DNA of 64,000 bases from Candidatus Cryptobacteroides faecigallinarum (GTDB lineage Bacteria > Bacteroidota > Bacteroidia > Bacteroidales > UBA932): assembly GCA_017695015.1 (NCBI GenBank), contig JADIMD010000010.1:1-64000 (forward strand). Reading direction: 5' to 3'. A program made the translations under genes and the position numbers. The notes below the pieces were generated by a model. The model was not told where the DNA came from and searched no databases. It worked only from the letters and a program-made list of their open reading frames with translations. Shown piece by piece: positions 46,372 to 56,717 of this stretch (position 1 is the stretch's first letter; each line of letters begins with the position of its first letter).

Positions 46372-49216
46372 AGCCGTATTGTTTTGCCCCGAGTGCTTCC
46401 GCAATAAACGGACCCGTGACTGATGAAGGGTCGTGCATTATCTGTTCAGGAGTTCCCTGCGCCACTATCAGGCCTCCGCCTTTGCCTCCTTCAGGTCCCA
46501 TGTCAAACAGATAGTCCACACTTTTGAGGACATCTATGTTGTGCTCGATGATGATGACGGTATTCCCCCTGTCCACGAGCTGCTGAAGGACCCCGAGGAG
46601 GACCTTGATGTCTTCGCTGTGCAGTCCTGTGGTCGGCTCGTCGAGGATGTAGAGGGTGTTGCCTGTGCTTTTCCTCCCGAGTTCCGCGGCAAGCTTCATC
46701 CTTTGGCTTTCTCCACCTGACAAGGTCACTGCCGACTGCCCCAGCCTCACATATCCCAGTCCGACCTCCACCATTGCCCGCAGCTTCTGGGCGACGGATG
46801 GAATGTTTTCGAAGAATGCATATGCTTCGCTGATGGACATTTCAAGCACGTCGTTGATATTCTTGCCTTTGTATTTTACTGCAAGGGTGTCTTCTTTGTA
46901 TCTCCGTCCGCGGCATTCAGGGCATACCACATTGACAGACGGGAGGAAATTCATTTCTATGACCTTGATGCCTGCCCCTTTGCACTCCTCGCACCTTCCT
47001 CCGGCCACATTGAATGAAAATCTCCCGGCCTTGAACCCTCTGACCTTGGCATCGGGAGTGTCCTCGAACAGCTGCCTTATGTCGTTGAACACTCCTGTGA
47101 ATGTGGCAGGATTGCTTCGAGGAGTCCTTCCGATAGGGCTCTGGTCGATTTCTATCAGCTTGTCTATGTTTTCGATGCCTACGATGCTGTCGTGAGGGAG
47201 AGGCTGGAGCTTCGCGTTGTAGAACCTGTTTTTCAGCACAGGCATCAGCGTCTCGTTGATGAGAGAGGACTTGCCGCTTCCGCTCACTCCGCTGATTCCC
47301 ACGAGGCATCCGAGAGGGAAGTCTACATCCACATTCTTGAGGTTGTTGCCTCTCGCCCCACGGATTCCGATGGTGAACCCGTTCCCCGGTCTTCTTGCCG
47401 GAGGAATTTCTATCTCCCTTTTGCCTGTCAGGTAATCGAGGGTGACCGATTCCCCGAGAATTATCCGTGACATGTCCGGACTCTCAGTCCCTGTCTCCTT
47501 GCCGTTTTGCCCGTCAGCATCTCCGCTGGTTTTCAGCAGCATGTCTACAGGTGCGGAAAGGCATATCCGCCCTCCGTTTTCGCCGGCTCCGGGTCCCACA
47601 TCCACAAGCCAGTCTGCGGAGAGCATCGTCTCGATGTCGTGCTCCACTACCATTACGGAGTTGCCTTCGTCCCTCAATTTTTTCAGCGAGGCGATGAGCT
47701 TGCGGTTGTCTCTCTGGTGCAGGCCGATGCTTGGCTCGTCAAGTATATACAGCACATTCACGAGTTTCGACCCTATCTGGGTAGCGAGCCTGATCCTCTG
47801 GCTTTCTCCGCCTGATAGCGATGCGGTCGCCCGGTCCAATGACAGATATTCCAGCCCCACATCGAGCAGGAAACCTGTCCTTTCCTTGAGTTCTTTGAGT
47901 ATGTCCCTGGCGATCAGGCTTTCCCGTTTCCCGAATTTCCCTTCAAGGCCCGACAGCCATTCCATAAGGTCGGAGATTTCCATTGCAGCGACTTCGGAGA
48001 TTGTCTTGCCGTCTATTCTGAAGCAGGAAGCCTCCTGGTTGAGCCTTGTCCCGTGGCATACGGGGCATACAATCTTGTCGGAAATGTCTTCCACGATTCC
48101 GCTGTAGCTCACCATTTCGGACAGTCCGCCTTCCCCGACACGGAAAAGTTCATCCGACCCGAAAATGATCAGGGAAATCACTTCCTCTGGAATGTCCTCG
48201 ATAGGGTCGTACAGCGAAAAGTCGTATTTGCGGGCAATGGAGCGGATGATGTCGAATTTCTTTGTCTCGCGGACCTTGCCGAGAGGCACGATTCCTCCGT
48301 CGGCGATTGACACTTTCCTGTCAGGGATGATGGTGTTGAGGTTGATGTCCACAATTTTCCCGAGCCCTTTGCAATGAGGACAATATCCCTGGGGAGAATT
48401 GAACGAGAATGAATGCGGCTGGGGCTCGGCAAGGGAAATGCCTGTGTCCGGACACACAAGGTGCTTGGAATAATGGTGCAGCTCCCCGGTCTCCTGGTCC
48501 ATTATCGCCAAGGAGCCTTTCCCGAGATTGAGTGCCGACATGACCGAATCGCGGATTCTTTTGGCGTCTTTTGCCGCAGGTTTCAGCCTGTCTATCACAA
48601 GTTCTATGAAATGTGGCTTGTACCTGTCCACCATCGTGGTCGAGGCGAGATCGCACAGGTCTCCGTCTATTCTGACCTGGGTGTATCCTTTGCGCCTGAG
48701 CTGTTCGAAGAGTTCCTTGTAATGACCCTTTCTTCCTCTTACCAATGGAGCGAGAAGATAGCATTTCTTCCCGTCATAGTTTTCCAGTATCAGAGACACT
48801 ATCTGCTCGTCGGTGTACCTCACCATTTCCTTGCCTGTGGCAGGCGAGTAGGCCTTGGATGCCTTTGCATACAGCAGCCTCAGGAAATCGTATATTTCGG
48901 TGATGGTCCCCACTGTTGAACGGGGATTGTTGCCTGTGGTCTTCTGCTCGATTGCGATAATCGGGCTGAGACCGGTGATGCTTTCTACCTCAGGCTTCTC
49001 CAGTATCCCCATGAACTGCTTCGCATAGGTGGATAGGGTGTCCATGTAGCGTCTTTGCCCCTCGGCATAGATGGTGTCGAATGCAAGCGACGATTTGCCG
49101 CTTCCGCTCAGTCCCGTGATGACAACAAATTCATTTCTCGGGATGGAAAGCGACACATCTTTCAGATTGTGGGCTTTAGCCCCTCTTATTTCTATATATT
49201 CAGTTTCTTTGGCCAT
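46358..49216 (-). CDS. uvrA: Excinuclease ABC subunit A
   Basis: IRGAKAHNLKDVSLSIPRNEFVVITGLSGSGKSSLAFDTIYAEGQRRYMDTLSTYAKQF; two ABC modules, zinc fingers. Confidence 0.97.
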   Translation of the reverse strand: MAKETEYIEIRGAKAHNLKDVSLSIPRNEFVVITGLSGSGKSSLAFDTIYAEGQRRYMDTLSTYAKQFMGILEKPEVESITGLSPIIAIEQKTTGNNPRSTVGTITEIYDFLRLLYAKASKAYSPATGKEMVRYTDEQIVSLILENYDGKKCYLLAPLVRGRKGHYKELFEQLRRKGYTQVRIDGDLCDLASTTMVDRYKPHFIELVIDRLKPAAKDAKRIRDSVMSALNLGKGSLAIMDQETGELHHYSKHLVCPDTGISLAEPQPHSFSFNSPQGYCPHCKGLGKIVDINLNTIIPDRKVSIADGGIVPLGKVRETKKFDIIRSIARKYDFSLYDPIEDIPEEVISLIIFGSDELFRVGEGGLSEMVSYSGIVEDISDKIVCPVCHGTRLNQEASCFRIDGKTISEVAAMEISDLMEWLSGLEGKFGKRESLIARDILKELKERTGFLLDVGLEYLSLDRATASLSGGESQRIRLATQIGSKLVNVLYILDEPSIGLHQRDNRKLIASLKKLRDEGNSVMVVEHDIETMLSADWLVDVGPGAGENGGRICLSAPVDMLLKTSGDADGQNGKETGTESPDMSRIILGESVTLDYLTGKREIEIPPARRPGNGFTIGIRGARGNNLKNVDVDFPLGCLVGISGVSGSGKSSLINETLMPVLKNRFYNAKLQPLPHDSIVGIENIDKLIEIDQSPIGRTPRSNPATFTGVFNDIRQLFEDTPDAKVRGFKAGRFSFNVAGGRCEECKGAGIKVIEMNFLPSVNVVCPECRGRRYKEDTLAVKYKGKNINDVLEMSISEAYAFFENIPSVAQKLRAMVEVGLGYVRLGQSAVTLSGGESQRMKLAAELGRKSTGNTLYILDEPTTGLHSEDIKVLLGVLQQLVDRGNTVIIIEHNIDVLKSVDYLFDMGPEGGKGGGLIVAQGTPEQIMHDPSSVTGPFIAEALGAKQYGYGRQ

Positions 49217-49323
49217 TTCATTAGCTTTGCGGTCTGCATGCAGAGCCGAATCAAACAAATTTAGCAATCTTTGCCGCTTCCGCCAAATTTTTTGCAGGCA
49301 AGGATTCATGTATGCCCATGTTT

Positions 49324-49355
49324 TTTGCCAATTCCGATTTTATGATATAATTTTG
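49324..49355 (+). promoter_or_regulatory. Predicted promoter (TTTG-N20-TAATTTTG)
   Basis: -33 TTTG 49324-49327; -7 TAATTTTG 49348-49355. Confidence 0.6.
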
Positions 49356-49380
49356 ACAGCTTTTCGAAAGGAATAAATAT

Positions 49381-50082
49381 ATGTTACAAATCAAATGCTT
49401 TTGCTTCAATCCTTTTCAGGAGTGTTGCACGGTGGCTTCCGATGATTCGGGGCAGGCTGTGATAGTGGATCCCGGGTGCTACGGCAGTCAGGAAACAGAC
49501 GCACTGACATCATATGTTTCGGACAAGGGGCTGAAAGTCGTGAAAATACTCCTTACCCATGCGCATTTCGACCATGTGTTCGGGGTCTCCGAGCTTGTCA
49601 GACGCTACGATGTGCCTGTCTGCATGGATATGAAGGATATGGTGATTCTTGACAACAACGGATTTTTCTGCGACCGTTTCGGTCTCGACACGCCTGACAA
49701 TTCATTCGCTGTCCCTGCGGACAAGGGAGGACATCTTGTCGGCATAAATGACGGGGATGTGATAGAATGGGGCAATGGCAGGAAATGGGAGGTGCTTGCC
49801 ACACCGGGGCATACACCTGGAGGTGTGTGCTACCTCGACAGGGATGCCAGGCTCCTTTTCAGCGGAGATACCCTTTTCGCAGGGTCTATAGGCAGGACAG
49901 ACAACCAGTGGGGCGATTATGATGCCCTGATGAAGGGAATATTTGAAAAGCTCGTGCCTCTTGACGGGGATATCGCTGTCATCCCGGGGCACGGACCGCA
50001 CACGAGCATCACTGACGAGAGGACGAAAAACCCTTTCCTTCTGCCTTTCAACGAACCATACGAGGATGAAGACGACGAATAA
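49381..50082 (+). CDS. MBL-fold metallo-hydrolase (glyoxalase II-like)
   Basis: LTHAHFDHVFG, TPGHTPGG, LFSGDTLF, IPGHGPHTS. Confidence 0.93.
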   Translation: MLQIKCFCFNPFQECCTVASDDSGQAVIVDPGCYGSQETDALTSYVSDKGLKVVKILLTHAHFDHVFGVSELVRRYDVPVCMDMKDMVILDNNGFFCDRFGLDTPDNSFAVPADKGGHLVGINDGDVIEWGNGRKWEVLATPGHTPGGVCYLDRDARLLFSGDTLFAGSIGRTDNQWGDYDALMKGIFEKLVPLDGDIAVIPGHGPHTSITDERTKNPFLLPFNEPYEDEDDE

Positions 50083-51229
50083 AGGGTGGTTGCCCGTCAT
50101 AGGGCTGACATTGTCCACTTTCATTTTCAACACTTCGGAGTTCATCCCTATCGGGCTGTTGAGCGGGATTGCTTCCGATTTCGCGATATCCGAATCGCAG
50201 GCAGGACTGCTGATCACTGTCTATGCATGGGTCGTGGCGATAGCCTCCCTTCCCCTGATGCTGGTCTTCGCAAAGACCGAGAACAGGCGTCTGATGCTCT
50301 CCATTGTGGCCCTGTTCGTGTTCAGCCATATCCTGTCCGGTGTGGCTGCCAATTACAACATGCTGATGATTTCCAGGATGGGAGTGGCATGCTCCCATGC
50401 CATATTCTGGTCGATAGTGACTCCTCTTGCAGTGAGGGTGGCTCCTGAAGGGAAGGGGCCTGCGGCTCTCAGCATGGTCGTGTCGGGTTCTTCATTTGCA
50501 ATGATTGCAGGTCTTCCTTTAGGCAGGACAATAGGGCTGATGACCGGATGGAGGAGCGCATTCCTGATAATAGCGGCCCTTGCAGCTGTGGTTTTCTTCA
50601 TCCTGGCAGCAGTTCTTCCCAAAACGCCGAGTGACAGTTCGTTTTCCTTGAGAAAGCTGCCTGCCCTGATCAAGTCGCGCGCATTGGCAGGGATTTTCTT
50701 AGTGACATTGGTGGCTATCACGGGGCATTTTACAGCATACAGCTATGTCGAGCCGTTTCTCGGACAGGTTGCCGGGTTCAGCGCCACGGGCATTACTCTG
50801 ATTCTGTCGATGTTCGGGGTTGTCGGAATCTTCGGCAGCTTCATCTTCTCGCGCTGTTATGACCGCCACCCCAAGCCTTTCCTGCTGCTTGCAGTGCCCG
50901 GACTGTGCCTGTTGCTGCTGCTTTTCGGGCCTTCGGCATACAGTCAGGTAACGGCAGTCCTGCTGTGTGTCCTTTGGGGATTTGCCATCAACAGCTTTAA
51001 CCTGACTTTCCAGACCGAGATTATCAGGAATGCTCCCCAGGGTACATCTGTGGCGATGTCTATCTATTCCGGAATCTACAATGTCGGTATCGGGACAGGG
51101 GCTCTTGTGGGAGGTTCTGTCTGCTCGGATCTCGGCATCCCTTATATAGGATATGTCGGAGGGGCAATCGCTCTTGTTGCGGCAGTTTATTTTGTCCGCA
51201 GTCTGCTTCCGCTGCTGTTGCGCAGATAA
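50066..51229 (+). CDS. MFS transporter (sugar-efflux / arabinose-efflux-like)
   Basis: 12-TM MFS; STFIFNTSEFIPIGLLSGIASDFAISESQAGLLITVYAWVVAIASLP; start overlaps preceding CDS. Confidence 0.88.
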   Translation: MKTTNKGWLPVIGLTLSTFIFNTSEFIPIGLLSGIASDFAISESQAGLLITVYAWVVAIASLPLMLVFAKTENRRLMLSIVALFVFSHILSGVAANYNMLMISRMGVACSHAIFWSIVTPLAVRVAPEGKGPAALSMVVSGSSFAMIAGLPLGRTIGLMTGWRSAFLIIAALAAVVFFILAAVLPKTPSDSSFSLRKLPALIKSRALAGIFLVTLVAITGHFTAYSYVEPFLGQVAGFSATGITLILSMFGVVGIFGSFIFSRCYDRHPKPFLLLAVPGLCLLLLLFGPSAYSQVTAVLLCVLWGFAINSFNLTFQTEIIRNAPQGTSVAMSIYSGIYNVGIGTGALVGGSVCSDLGIPYIGYVGGAIALVAAVYFVRSLLPLLLRR

Positions 51230-51256
51230 GGGATTTGTAGCCGAAGCCATATCTTT

Positions 51257-51289
51257 TTTGCGGAATATCCGTTTTATTGTCTATTTTTG
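51257..51289 (+). promoter_or_regulatory. Predicted promoter (TTTG-N21-TATTTTTG)
   Basis: -33 TTTG 51257-51260; -7 TATTTTTG 51282-51289. Confidence 0.6.
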
Positions 51290-51310
51290 TATGATGTTAA
51301 TTTTATAGCC

Positions 51311-51928
51311 ATGCATATAGCAATTGCCGGGAATATAGGAAGCGGGAAGACCACTCTTACAAAGATGCTGGCGGCCCATTACAACTGGATCCCAAAATTC
51401 GAGTCTGTGGACTTCAATCCGTATCTTGCTGATTTCTATGAAGATATGGAGCGCTGGTCTTTCAATCTCCAGATATATTTTCTGAACAAGAGGTTCAAGG
51501 ATGTGGTGGAAATATCCAAGAACAAGGATGTCATCATCCAGGACAGGACAATATATGAGGATGCGCGGATTTTCGCCCCGAACCTGCATGCGATGGGACT
51601 GATGAGCACAAGGGATTTCGAGAATTATTCGGATCTTTTTGACCTGATGATGTCGCTTGTCAATCCGCCCGATCTCCTGATTTACCTCAGGTCCTCCATC
51701 CCGAATCTTGTCAGCCAGATACAGAAGAGGGGCAGGGATTATGAGAAGAGCATAAGAATCGACTATATCACAGGCCTGAACGAGAGGTACGAAAGCTGGA
51801 TCAAGGATTACAAGCACCGTCTGCTGGTCCTGGATGTGGACAATATCAAGTTCGAGAACCGTCCTGAGGATTTCCAGAAAGTGACGGACAAGATAGACGC
51901 CGAATTCTTCGGGCTTTTCAACGAGTAG
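51311..51928 (+). CDS. Deoxynucleoside kinase family protein
   Basis: MHIAIAGNIGSGKTTLTKMLA; QDRTIYEDARIF; typical dNK. Confidence 0.9.
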   Translation: MHIAIAGNIGSGKTTLTKMLAAHYNWIPKFESVDFNPYLADFYEDMERWSFNLQIYFLNKRFKDVVEISKNKDVIIQDRTIYEDARIFAPNLHAMGLMSTRDFENYSDLFDLMMSLVNPPDLLIYLRSSIPNLVSQIQKRGRDYEKSIRIDYITGLNERYESWIKDYKHRLLVLDVDNIKFENRPEDFQKVTDKIDAEFFGLFNE

Positions 51929-51969
51929 CCGCGGCATTACGGACAGATCTCATAAGAATAACACGAAAT

Positions 51970-53877
51970 ATGGCAGAAAGACTGACAATCATCGAATTTG
52001 TCGAAAAATATGTAGACAGGTTCGCGTCCAATACTTTCCTGTGGGAGAAACAGGACGGGAAATGGGTATCCACCACATTTGCGCAGACGCGCAGCGAGGC
52101 ATACCGTATCGGGGCCGGACTGATGGCGCTCGGAGTGCAGAAGGGCGAGAAGGTGGCCCTGCTTTCGGAAGGAAGGAACATGTGGGTGCTCGGGGAGCTC
52201 GGCATCCTGTATGCAGGGGCGGTGAATGTCCCTCTTTCCATCAAGCTGGAAGAGAGCAATGACCTTCTGTTCAGGCTCAAGCATTCCGATTCCAAATACA
52301 TAATGGTGTCAGGCACCCAGCTTCCTAAGATTAGGAAGATTCTCGGGGACCTTCCTGCAGTCGAGAAGGTGATTGTATTCGACGAGCTCCCTGAGTATCA
52401 GGACAAGGAGATTCCTATGTCGGAAATCGTTAAGGCCGGAGATAAATTCCTTGCAGAAAACAGACATCTTTTCATCCAGAGGTACCAGTCTGTCGGACCT
52501 GACGACTATGCCAATATCAGCTATACTTCCGGTACGACGGCGGATCCCAAGGGTATTCTCCTGACGCACAGGAACTATACCGCCAATGTGGAACAGGCGC
52601 AGTCGGTGATAGGGGTTACTCCTGAAGACAGGATGCTGATAATCCTGCCTTTGGACCATTGCTTCGCCCATGTGGCCGGATTCTACACCATGATGTCATA
52701 CGGGGCTTCCATCGGCACTGTTCCTCCGGGACGGACTCCTATGGAGGCTCTGCGCAATATCCCGATGAGCATCCAGGAGCTTCAGCCTACAGTGATGCTT
52801 TCCGTGCCTGCACTTGCGAAGAATTTCAAGAAGAATATCGAGGCAGGCATCAAGGCAAAGGGTCCCAAGGTCGAAAAGCTTTATAATTTTGCCTTGAACA
52901 ATGCGATAAAATACAATAAGGAAGGCTACAACAAGGGCGGTTTCCTTGACTGGTGGCGCAAGCCTCTGATGACCCTTTTCGACAAGCTGATTTTCAGCAA
53001 TGTACGCCAGGCGCTTGGCGGCAAGATGAAGTTCTTCGTCGGAGGAGGGGCTCTGCTGGACATAGATCTCCAGAGGTATTATTATGCGATAGGCATACCG
53101 ATGTACCAGGGTTACGGACTGTCTGAAGCTACGCCTATCATTTCCGCAAACGCTCCTGCAAAACATATTCTCGGCTCTTCGGGAAAAGTGGTTTCTCCGA
53201 TGGAAATCAAGATACTCGATGCGGACGGCAAGGAGCTTCCTTATGGGGAGAAAGGTGAGATTGTCATCAAGGGAGAGAATGTGATGGCAGGCTACTGGAA
53301 GAACCCTAAGGCAACGGCTGAGACCGTGGTGGACGGATGGCTGCATACGGGAGACATGGGTTACATGCGTGATTCGGAGATGCTGTATGTGGTGGGTCGC
53401 TTCAAGTCATTGCTCATCAGCGCGGACGGCGAGAAATACAGCCCTGAAGGAATAGAAGAGTCTCTTGTGGAGAATTCGAAATATATCGACCAGGTGGTGC
53501 TGCACAACAGCCAGGACCCGTATACGATTGCCCTGCTTGTGCCTAACAAGGAGGCTTTGAAGGCATATGTCAAGGAGGTGGCTCCGGAGCTCGACCCTGC
53601 CTCTGTAGATGCCAGGAAGAAGATGCTCCTGAAGATACAGGAGGAGATAGATTCGTATCGCAAGGGAGGGAAGAACTATGGTGCGTTCCCTGAAAGATGG
53701 CTCCCGGCCGCAGTCTGCGTGCTGCCTGAACCTTTCACCGAGCAGAACCATATGGTCAACAGCACCATGAAAATCGTCCGTGGCAAGGTGGAGAAGGCTT
53801 ATGAGGACAGGATGAAATATGCTTATACGCCTGAAGGCAAGGATATCGTCAATCCTCAGAATCTGTCCAGCCTGTAG
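51970..53877 (+). CDS. Long-chain fatty acid--CoA ligase (AMP-binding)
   Basis: YTSGTTADPKGILLTHRNY; YQGYGLSEATPIIS; WLHTGDMGYM. Confidence 0.92.
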   Translation: MAERLTIIEFVEKYVDRFASNTFLWEKQDGKWVSTTFAQTRSEAYRIGAGLMALGVQKGEKVALLSEGRNMWVLGELGILYAGAVNVPLSIKLEESNDLLFRLKHSDSKYIMVSGTQLPKIRKILGDLPAVEKVIVFDELPEYQDKEIPMSEIVKAGDKFLAENRHLFIQRYQSVGPDDYANISYTSGTTADPKGILLTHRNYTANVEQAQSVIGVTPEDRMLIILPLDHCFAHVAGFYTMMSYGASIGTVPPGRTPMEALRNIPMSIQELQPTVMLSVPALAKNFKKNIEAGIKAKGPKVEKLYNFALNNAIKYNKEGYNKGGFLDWWRKPLMTLFDKLIFSNVRQALGGKMKFFVGGGALLDIDLQRYYYAIGIPMYQGYGLSEATPIISANAPAKHILGSSGKVVSPMEIKILDADGKELPYGEKGEIVIKGENVMAGYWKNPKATAETVVDGWLHTGDMGYMRDSEMLYVVGRFKSLLISADGEKYSPEGIEESLVENSKYIDQVVLHNSQDPYTIALLVPNKEALKAYVKEVAPELDPASVDARKKMLLKIQEEIDSYRKGGKNYGAFPERWLPAAVCVLPEPFTEQNHMVNSTMKIVRGKVEKAYEDRMKYAYTPEGKDIVNPQNLSSL

Positions 53878-53910
53878 TGTGACCGCCCATCCAGGGCAGA
53901 GACGGAAAAT

Positions 53911-53953
53911 AAAGACAGGGACTTGACTCTTTACGGGTCGGGTCCCTGTCTTT
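53911..53953. terminator. Bidirectional intrinsic terminator
   Basis: AAAGACAGGGAC (53911-53922) / GTCCCTGTCTTT (53942-53953) between convergent genes. Confidence 0.75.
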
Positions 53954-53996
53954 TAAGATGTATTCCGTTTATCCAGATGACGGAACTGTTCCGGTA

Positions 53997-54161
53997 TTAT
54001 TCGGCGGCTTCTTCGAAGTCTTCCTTGCCTACGCCGCAAAGAGGGCACACCCAGTCTGCAGGAAGGTCTTCGAATGCAGTCCCTGGAGCTATGCCATTGT
54101 CCGGATCTCCGGCTGCCGGATCGTATACATATCCGCAGATTTTACAAACATACTTTTTCAT
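53997..54161 (-). CDS. Rubredoxin (54 aa, absent from supplied ORF track)
   Basis: Translation [54 protein letters not shown] with two CxxC motifs. Confidence 0.96.
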   Translation of the reverse strand: MKKYVCKICGYVYDPAAGDPDNGIAPGTAFEDLPADWVCPLCGVGKEDFEEAAE

Positions 54162-54323
54162 GGTAACATGTAATTAAAAATGAATAATTAGCCAAATATA
54201 CGGAAACCTTTTGTGAAAACCAATCCGTGCGGAGTCTTGTCATATAAAATATAACCATTATAGACCATTACCGAACAAAAATAAAGAAGCAGAAAAAAAT
54301 TGCTGAAAATTTTTCACAAAAAG

Positions 54324-54354
54324 TTTGGAGATTCATATAAAACCATTACCTTTG
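54324..54354 (+). promoter_or_regulatory. Strong Bacteroidota consensus promoter (TTTG-N19-TACCTTTG) of the candidate sRNA
   Basis: -33 TTTG 54324-54327; -7 TACCTTTG 54347-54354. Confidence 0.65.
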
Positions 54355-54359
54355 CAACG

Positions 54360-54445
54360 GACATAAGAATTTTTTCGTGTCTATTTGTTAAGTTCGTTTT
54401 ATATACAAGCGGAGTTCCTTGGGGAGGGAGCTCCGCTTTTCTTTT
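54360..54445 (+). ncRNA. Candidate small RNA, about 85 nt
   Basis: Consensus promoter upstream; ends in intrinsic terminator; no ORF. Confidence 0.5.
54408..54445 (+). terminator. Intrinsic terminator of the candidate sRNA
   Basis: AGCGGAGTTCC (54408-54418) / GGAGCTCCGCT (54427-54437), 11-bp stem with one G-U, then TTTCTTTT. Confidence 0.8.
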
Positions 54446-54478
54446 CATAATATGTCTGTCAAGTCAGGGGGTAATGGG

Positions 54479-55270
54479 TCAGTGCCTGTTTACTGAAGAG
54501 CCGCCGCTGCATATCGAGTTGTCAGTGGCAGTGCCGGTGAAATCTATTGTGCTGCCTCCAGACAGGGAACACTCAATTGTCCCGTCTGAACTGAATCCTG
54601 CCCAGCTGCCTCCTGACAGGGAACCATAACATTTTTCGATATAGAGCTCATCTTTCGAGTCGTTCCCGAAAAGCTCGGACCCTCCGCCAAGATCCATTTC
54701 GCATTTTGCTGCAGAGCCTGATGCATATATGACAGATCCACCGGAAGCCTCAATATACAGCCTTTCCGTGTTGATCCCGCTTCCCCATGCCACAGATCCT
54801 CCTGAAAGTCTGATTGTCGTGCTGACATTTCTGCTGGTATTGAACTCTATCCTGGATCCGCCTGAAGCGTTGACCGAAAGATTGTCGGCAAAAAAAGTGT
54901 TGCGGCAGGACACGGTAGCGCCGCCTGATCCTGACAGATAGCCTATATCCGGCCTGTAGGGCACTTCCACATAGGTATGGGCTCTGCTCGGGACACTTAT
55001 TCCGTCTGAATATTTTATCCAGAGCTCTCCTTCCGATTCATAGACTTCCACATACGGCAGCACATTGGCATCGCTTTCCACATAGATTCTGTCGGTGTCT
55101 TTCAGAATCACTGTCTCGATTCTGTTCCCGACTTCTATCCCCTTATAGTTATTAGGCGCAGGGATGGTCGTGCTGTCGGTATAGCCGGCAAGTCCGATTC
55201 TCGTTTTGTTGCATCCTGGAAGTACCGCCACCATGAGCGCGGCAAGGGATACAATCACTGCTTTTCTCAT
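54479..55270 (-). CDS. Head GIN (DUF2807) domain lipoprotein
   Basis: Lipobox VLPGC; repeated SGG/ASGGS turns (LSGSGGATVSCRN, ASGGSRIEF, LSGGSVAWGSG, LGGGSELFGN). Confidence 0.85.
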   Translation of the reverse strand: MRKAVIVSLAALMVAVLPGCNKTRIGLAGYTDSTTIPAPNNYKGIEVGNRIETVILKDTDRIYVESDANVLPYVEVYESEGELWIKYSDGISVPSRAHTYVEVPYRPDIGYLSGSGGATVSCRNTFFADNLSVNASGGSRIEFNTSRNVSTTIRLSGGSVAWGSGINTERLYIEASGGSVIYASGSAAKCEMDLGGGSELFGNDSKDELYIEKCYGSLSGGSWAGFSSDGTIECSLSGGSTIDFTGTATDNSICSGGSSVNRH

Positions 55271-55412
55271 ATTGTCTTCAATTATAACCATTGACAAGAT
55301 GCCGCTTTTATTGAAATGTTGCACCGAATATTTTCCATCTATCTAAAAAAATTGTTACCTTTACACGATTTTGTGAACATTTCATAATTTAATAACAATA
55401 AAATAGATAACA

Positions 55413-56690
55413 ATGAACAAGAAAGGTAATGTCCTGGCTATTGCAATCATGTTCTTTCTTTTTGCAATGATCTCGTTCGTGACAGGACTCCAGAACCCTA
55501 TGGGTATCATCGTCAAGGCTCAGTTCGGAGCTACAAATGCAATGTCTCAGCTCGGAAATCTCGCAAACTTCATCGCTTACGCGTTCATGGGACTTCCTGC
55601 AGGTTTCATCCTGAAAAAATACGGTTATAAGGTGACTTCCATGGCTGCTGTGGCTGTCGGTTTCATCGGAGTGGGCATATCATGGCTTTCAGGAGTTGCA
55701 GAGAGCTTCGGCGTATATCTTACAGGTGCGTTCGTGTCAGGTTTCTCGATGTGTATGCTCAATACAGTGGTGAACCCTATGCTCAACACCCTCGGCGGTG
55801 GCGGAAACAAGGGCAACCAGCTGATCCAGTTCGGAGGCTCCCTGAATTCACTCGCGGCTACGATAGTGCCGGTGCTTGTCGGCTATCTTATCGGTGATGC
55901 TGCAAGCGCAAGGATTTCAGATGCCAATCCTGCACTTTTCATAGCAATGGGCATCTTTGCTGTGGCATTCATCATCATCGCCTTCTCCCAGATTCCTGAG
56001 CCTGAGCTTGAGGCAGCAAAGGCTGCTGCGGCTGCCGGAAAGGAAGAGGAGGGCACCATGGCGAGCATCAAGGGCGCACTTTCACACAAGAACCTTGTGT
56101 TCGGTGTCATCGCCATCTTCCTGTATGTAGGTATCGAGGTCGGCATCCCTAACATTGCCAATCTTTATATGACTTCTTCAGAAGTGGGCATTTCAGCGGC
56201 TGTGGCAGGTACTGTAGTCGGAATGTACTGGCTTCTCATGCTTTGCGGCCGTCTCCTCGGCGGTTTCATCGGAGGAAAGGTTTCCAGCAAGGCAATGATG
56301 ACGGCAGTGAGCTCGATAGCTATCCTGTTCCTTCTTATCGGTATGTTCCTTCCGGATACAAAGGTGATGTTCCCTGCAATCAACGCTGATCTTTCCTTCA
56401 GTCTGGTGCAGATTCCTCTCGGAGTAGTATTCTTCGTTCTCTGCGGTCTCTGTACATCCGTGATGTGGGGAGCGATCTTCAACCTTGCTGTCGAGGGCCT
56501 CGGCAAATACACTTCTATCGCATCAGGCCTCTTCATGGTGATGGTGTGCGGTGGCGGTGTGCTTCCTGTTATCCAGGGTGCGGTTGCAGATGCATTCAAC
56601 TATATCGACAGCTATTGGGTGCTGATAGTCGCACTTGCATATATCCTCTGGTTCGCCCTTTTCGGCTCCAAGGTGTCAAAGGCAGAATAA
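55413..56690 (+). CDS. MFS sugar transporter (fucose permease / GluP-like)
   Basis: 12-TM; FVTGLQNPMGIIVKAQFG; GGGGNKGNQLIQFGGSLNSLAATIVPVLVGYLIG. Confidence 0.9.
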   Translation: MNKKGNVLAIAIMFFLFAMISFVTGLQNPMGIIVKAQFGATNAMSQLGNLANFIAYAFMGLPAGFILKKYGYKVTSMAAVAVGFIGVGISWLSGVAESFGVYLTGAFVSGFSMCMLNTVVNPMLNTLGGGGNKGNQLIQFGGSLNSLAATIVPVLVGYLIGDAASARISDANPALFIAMGIFAVAFIIIAFSQIPEPELEAAKAAAAAGKEEEGTMASIKGALSHKNLVFGVIAIFLYVGIEVGIPNIANLYMTSSEVGISAAVAGTVVGMYWLLMLCGRLLGGFIGGKVSSKAMMTAVSSIAILFLLIGMFLPDTKVMFPAINADLSFSLVQIPLGVVFFVLCGLCTSVMWGAIFNLAVEGLGKYTSIASGLFMVMVCGGGVLPVIQGAVADAFNYIDSYWVLIVALAYILWFALFGSKVSKAE

Positions 56691-56717
56691 TAATAATCAG
56701 ATAAAACAAGAAGTATT

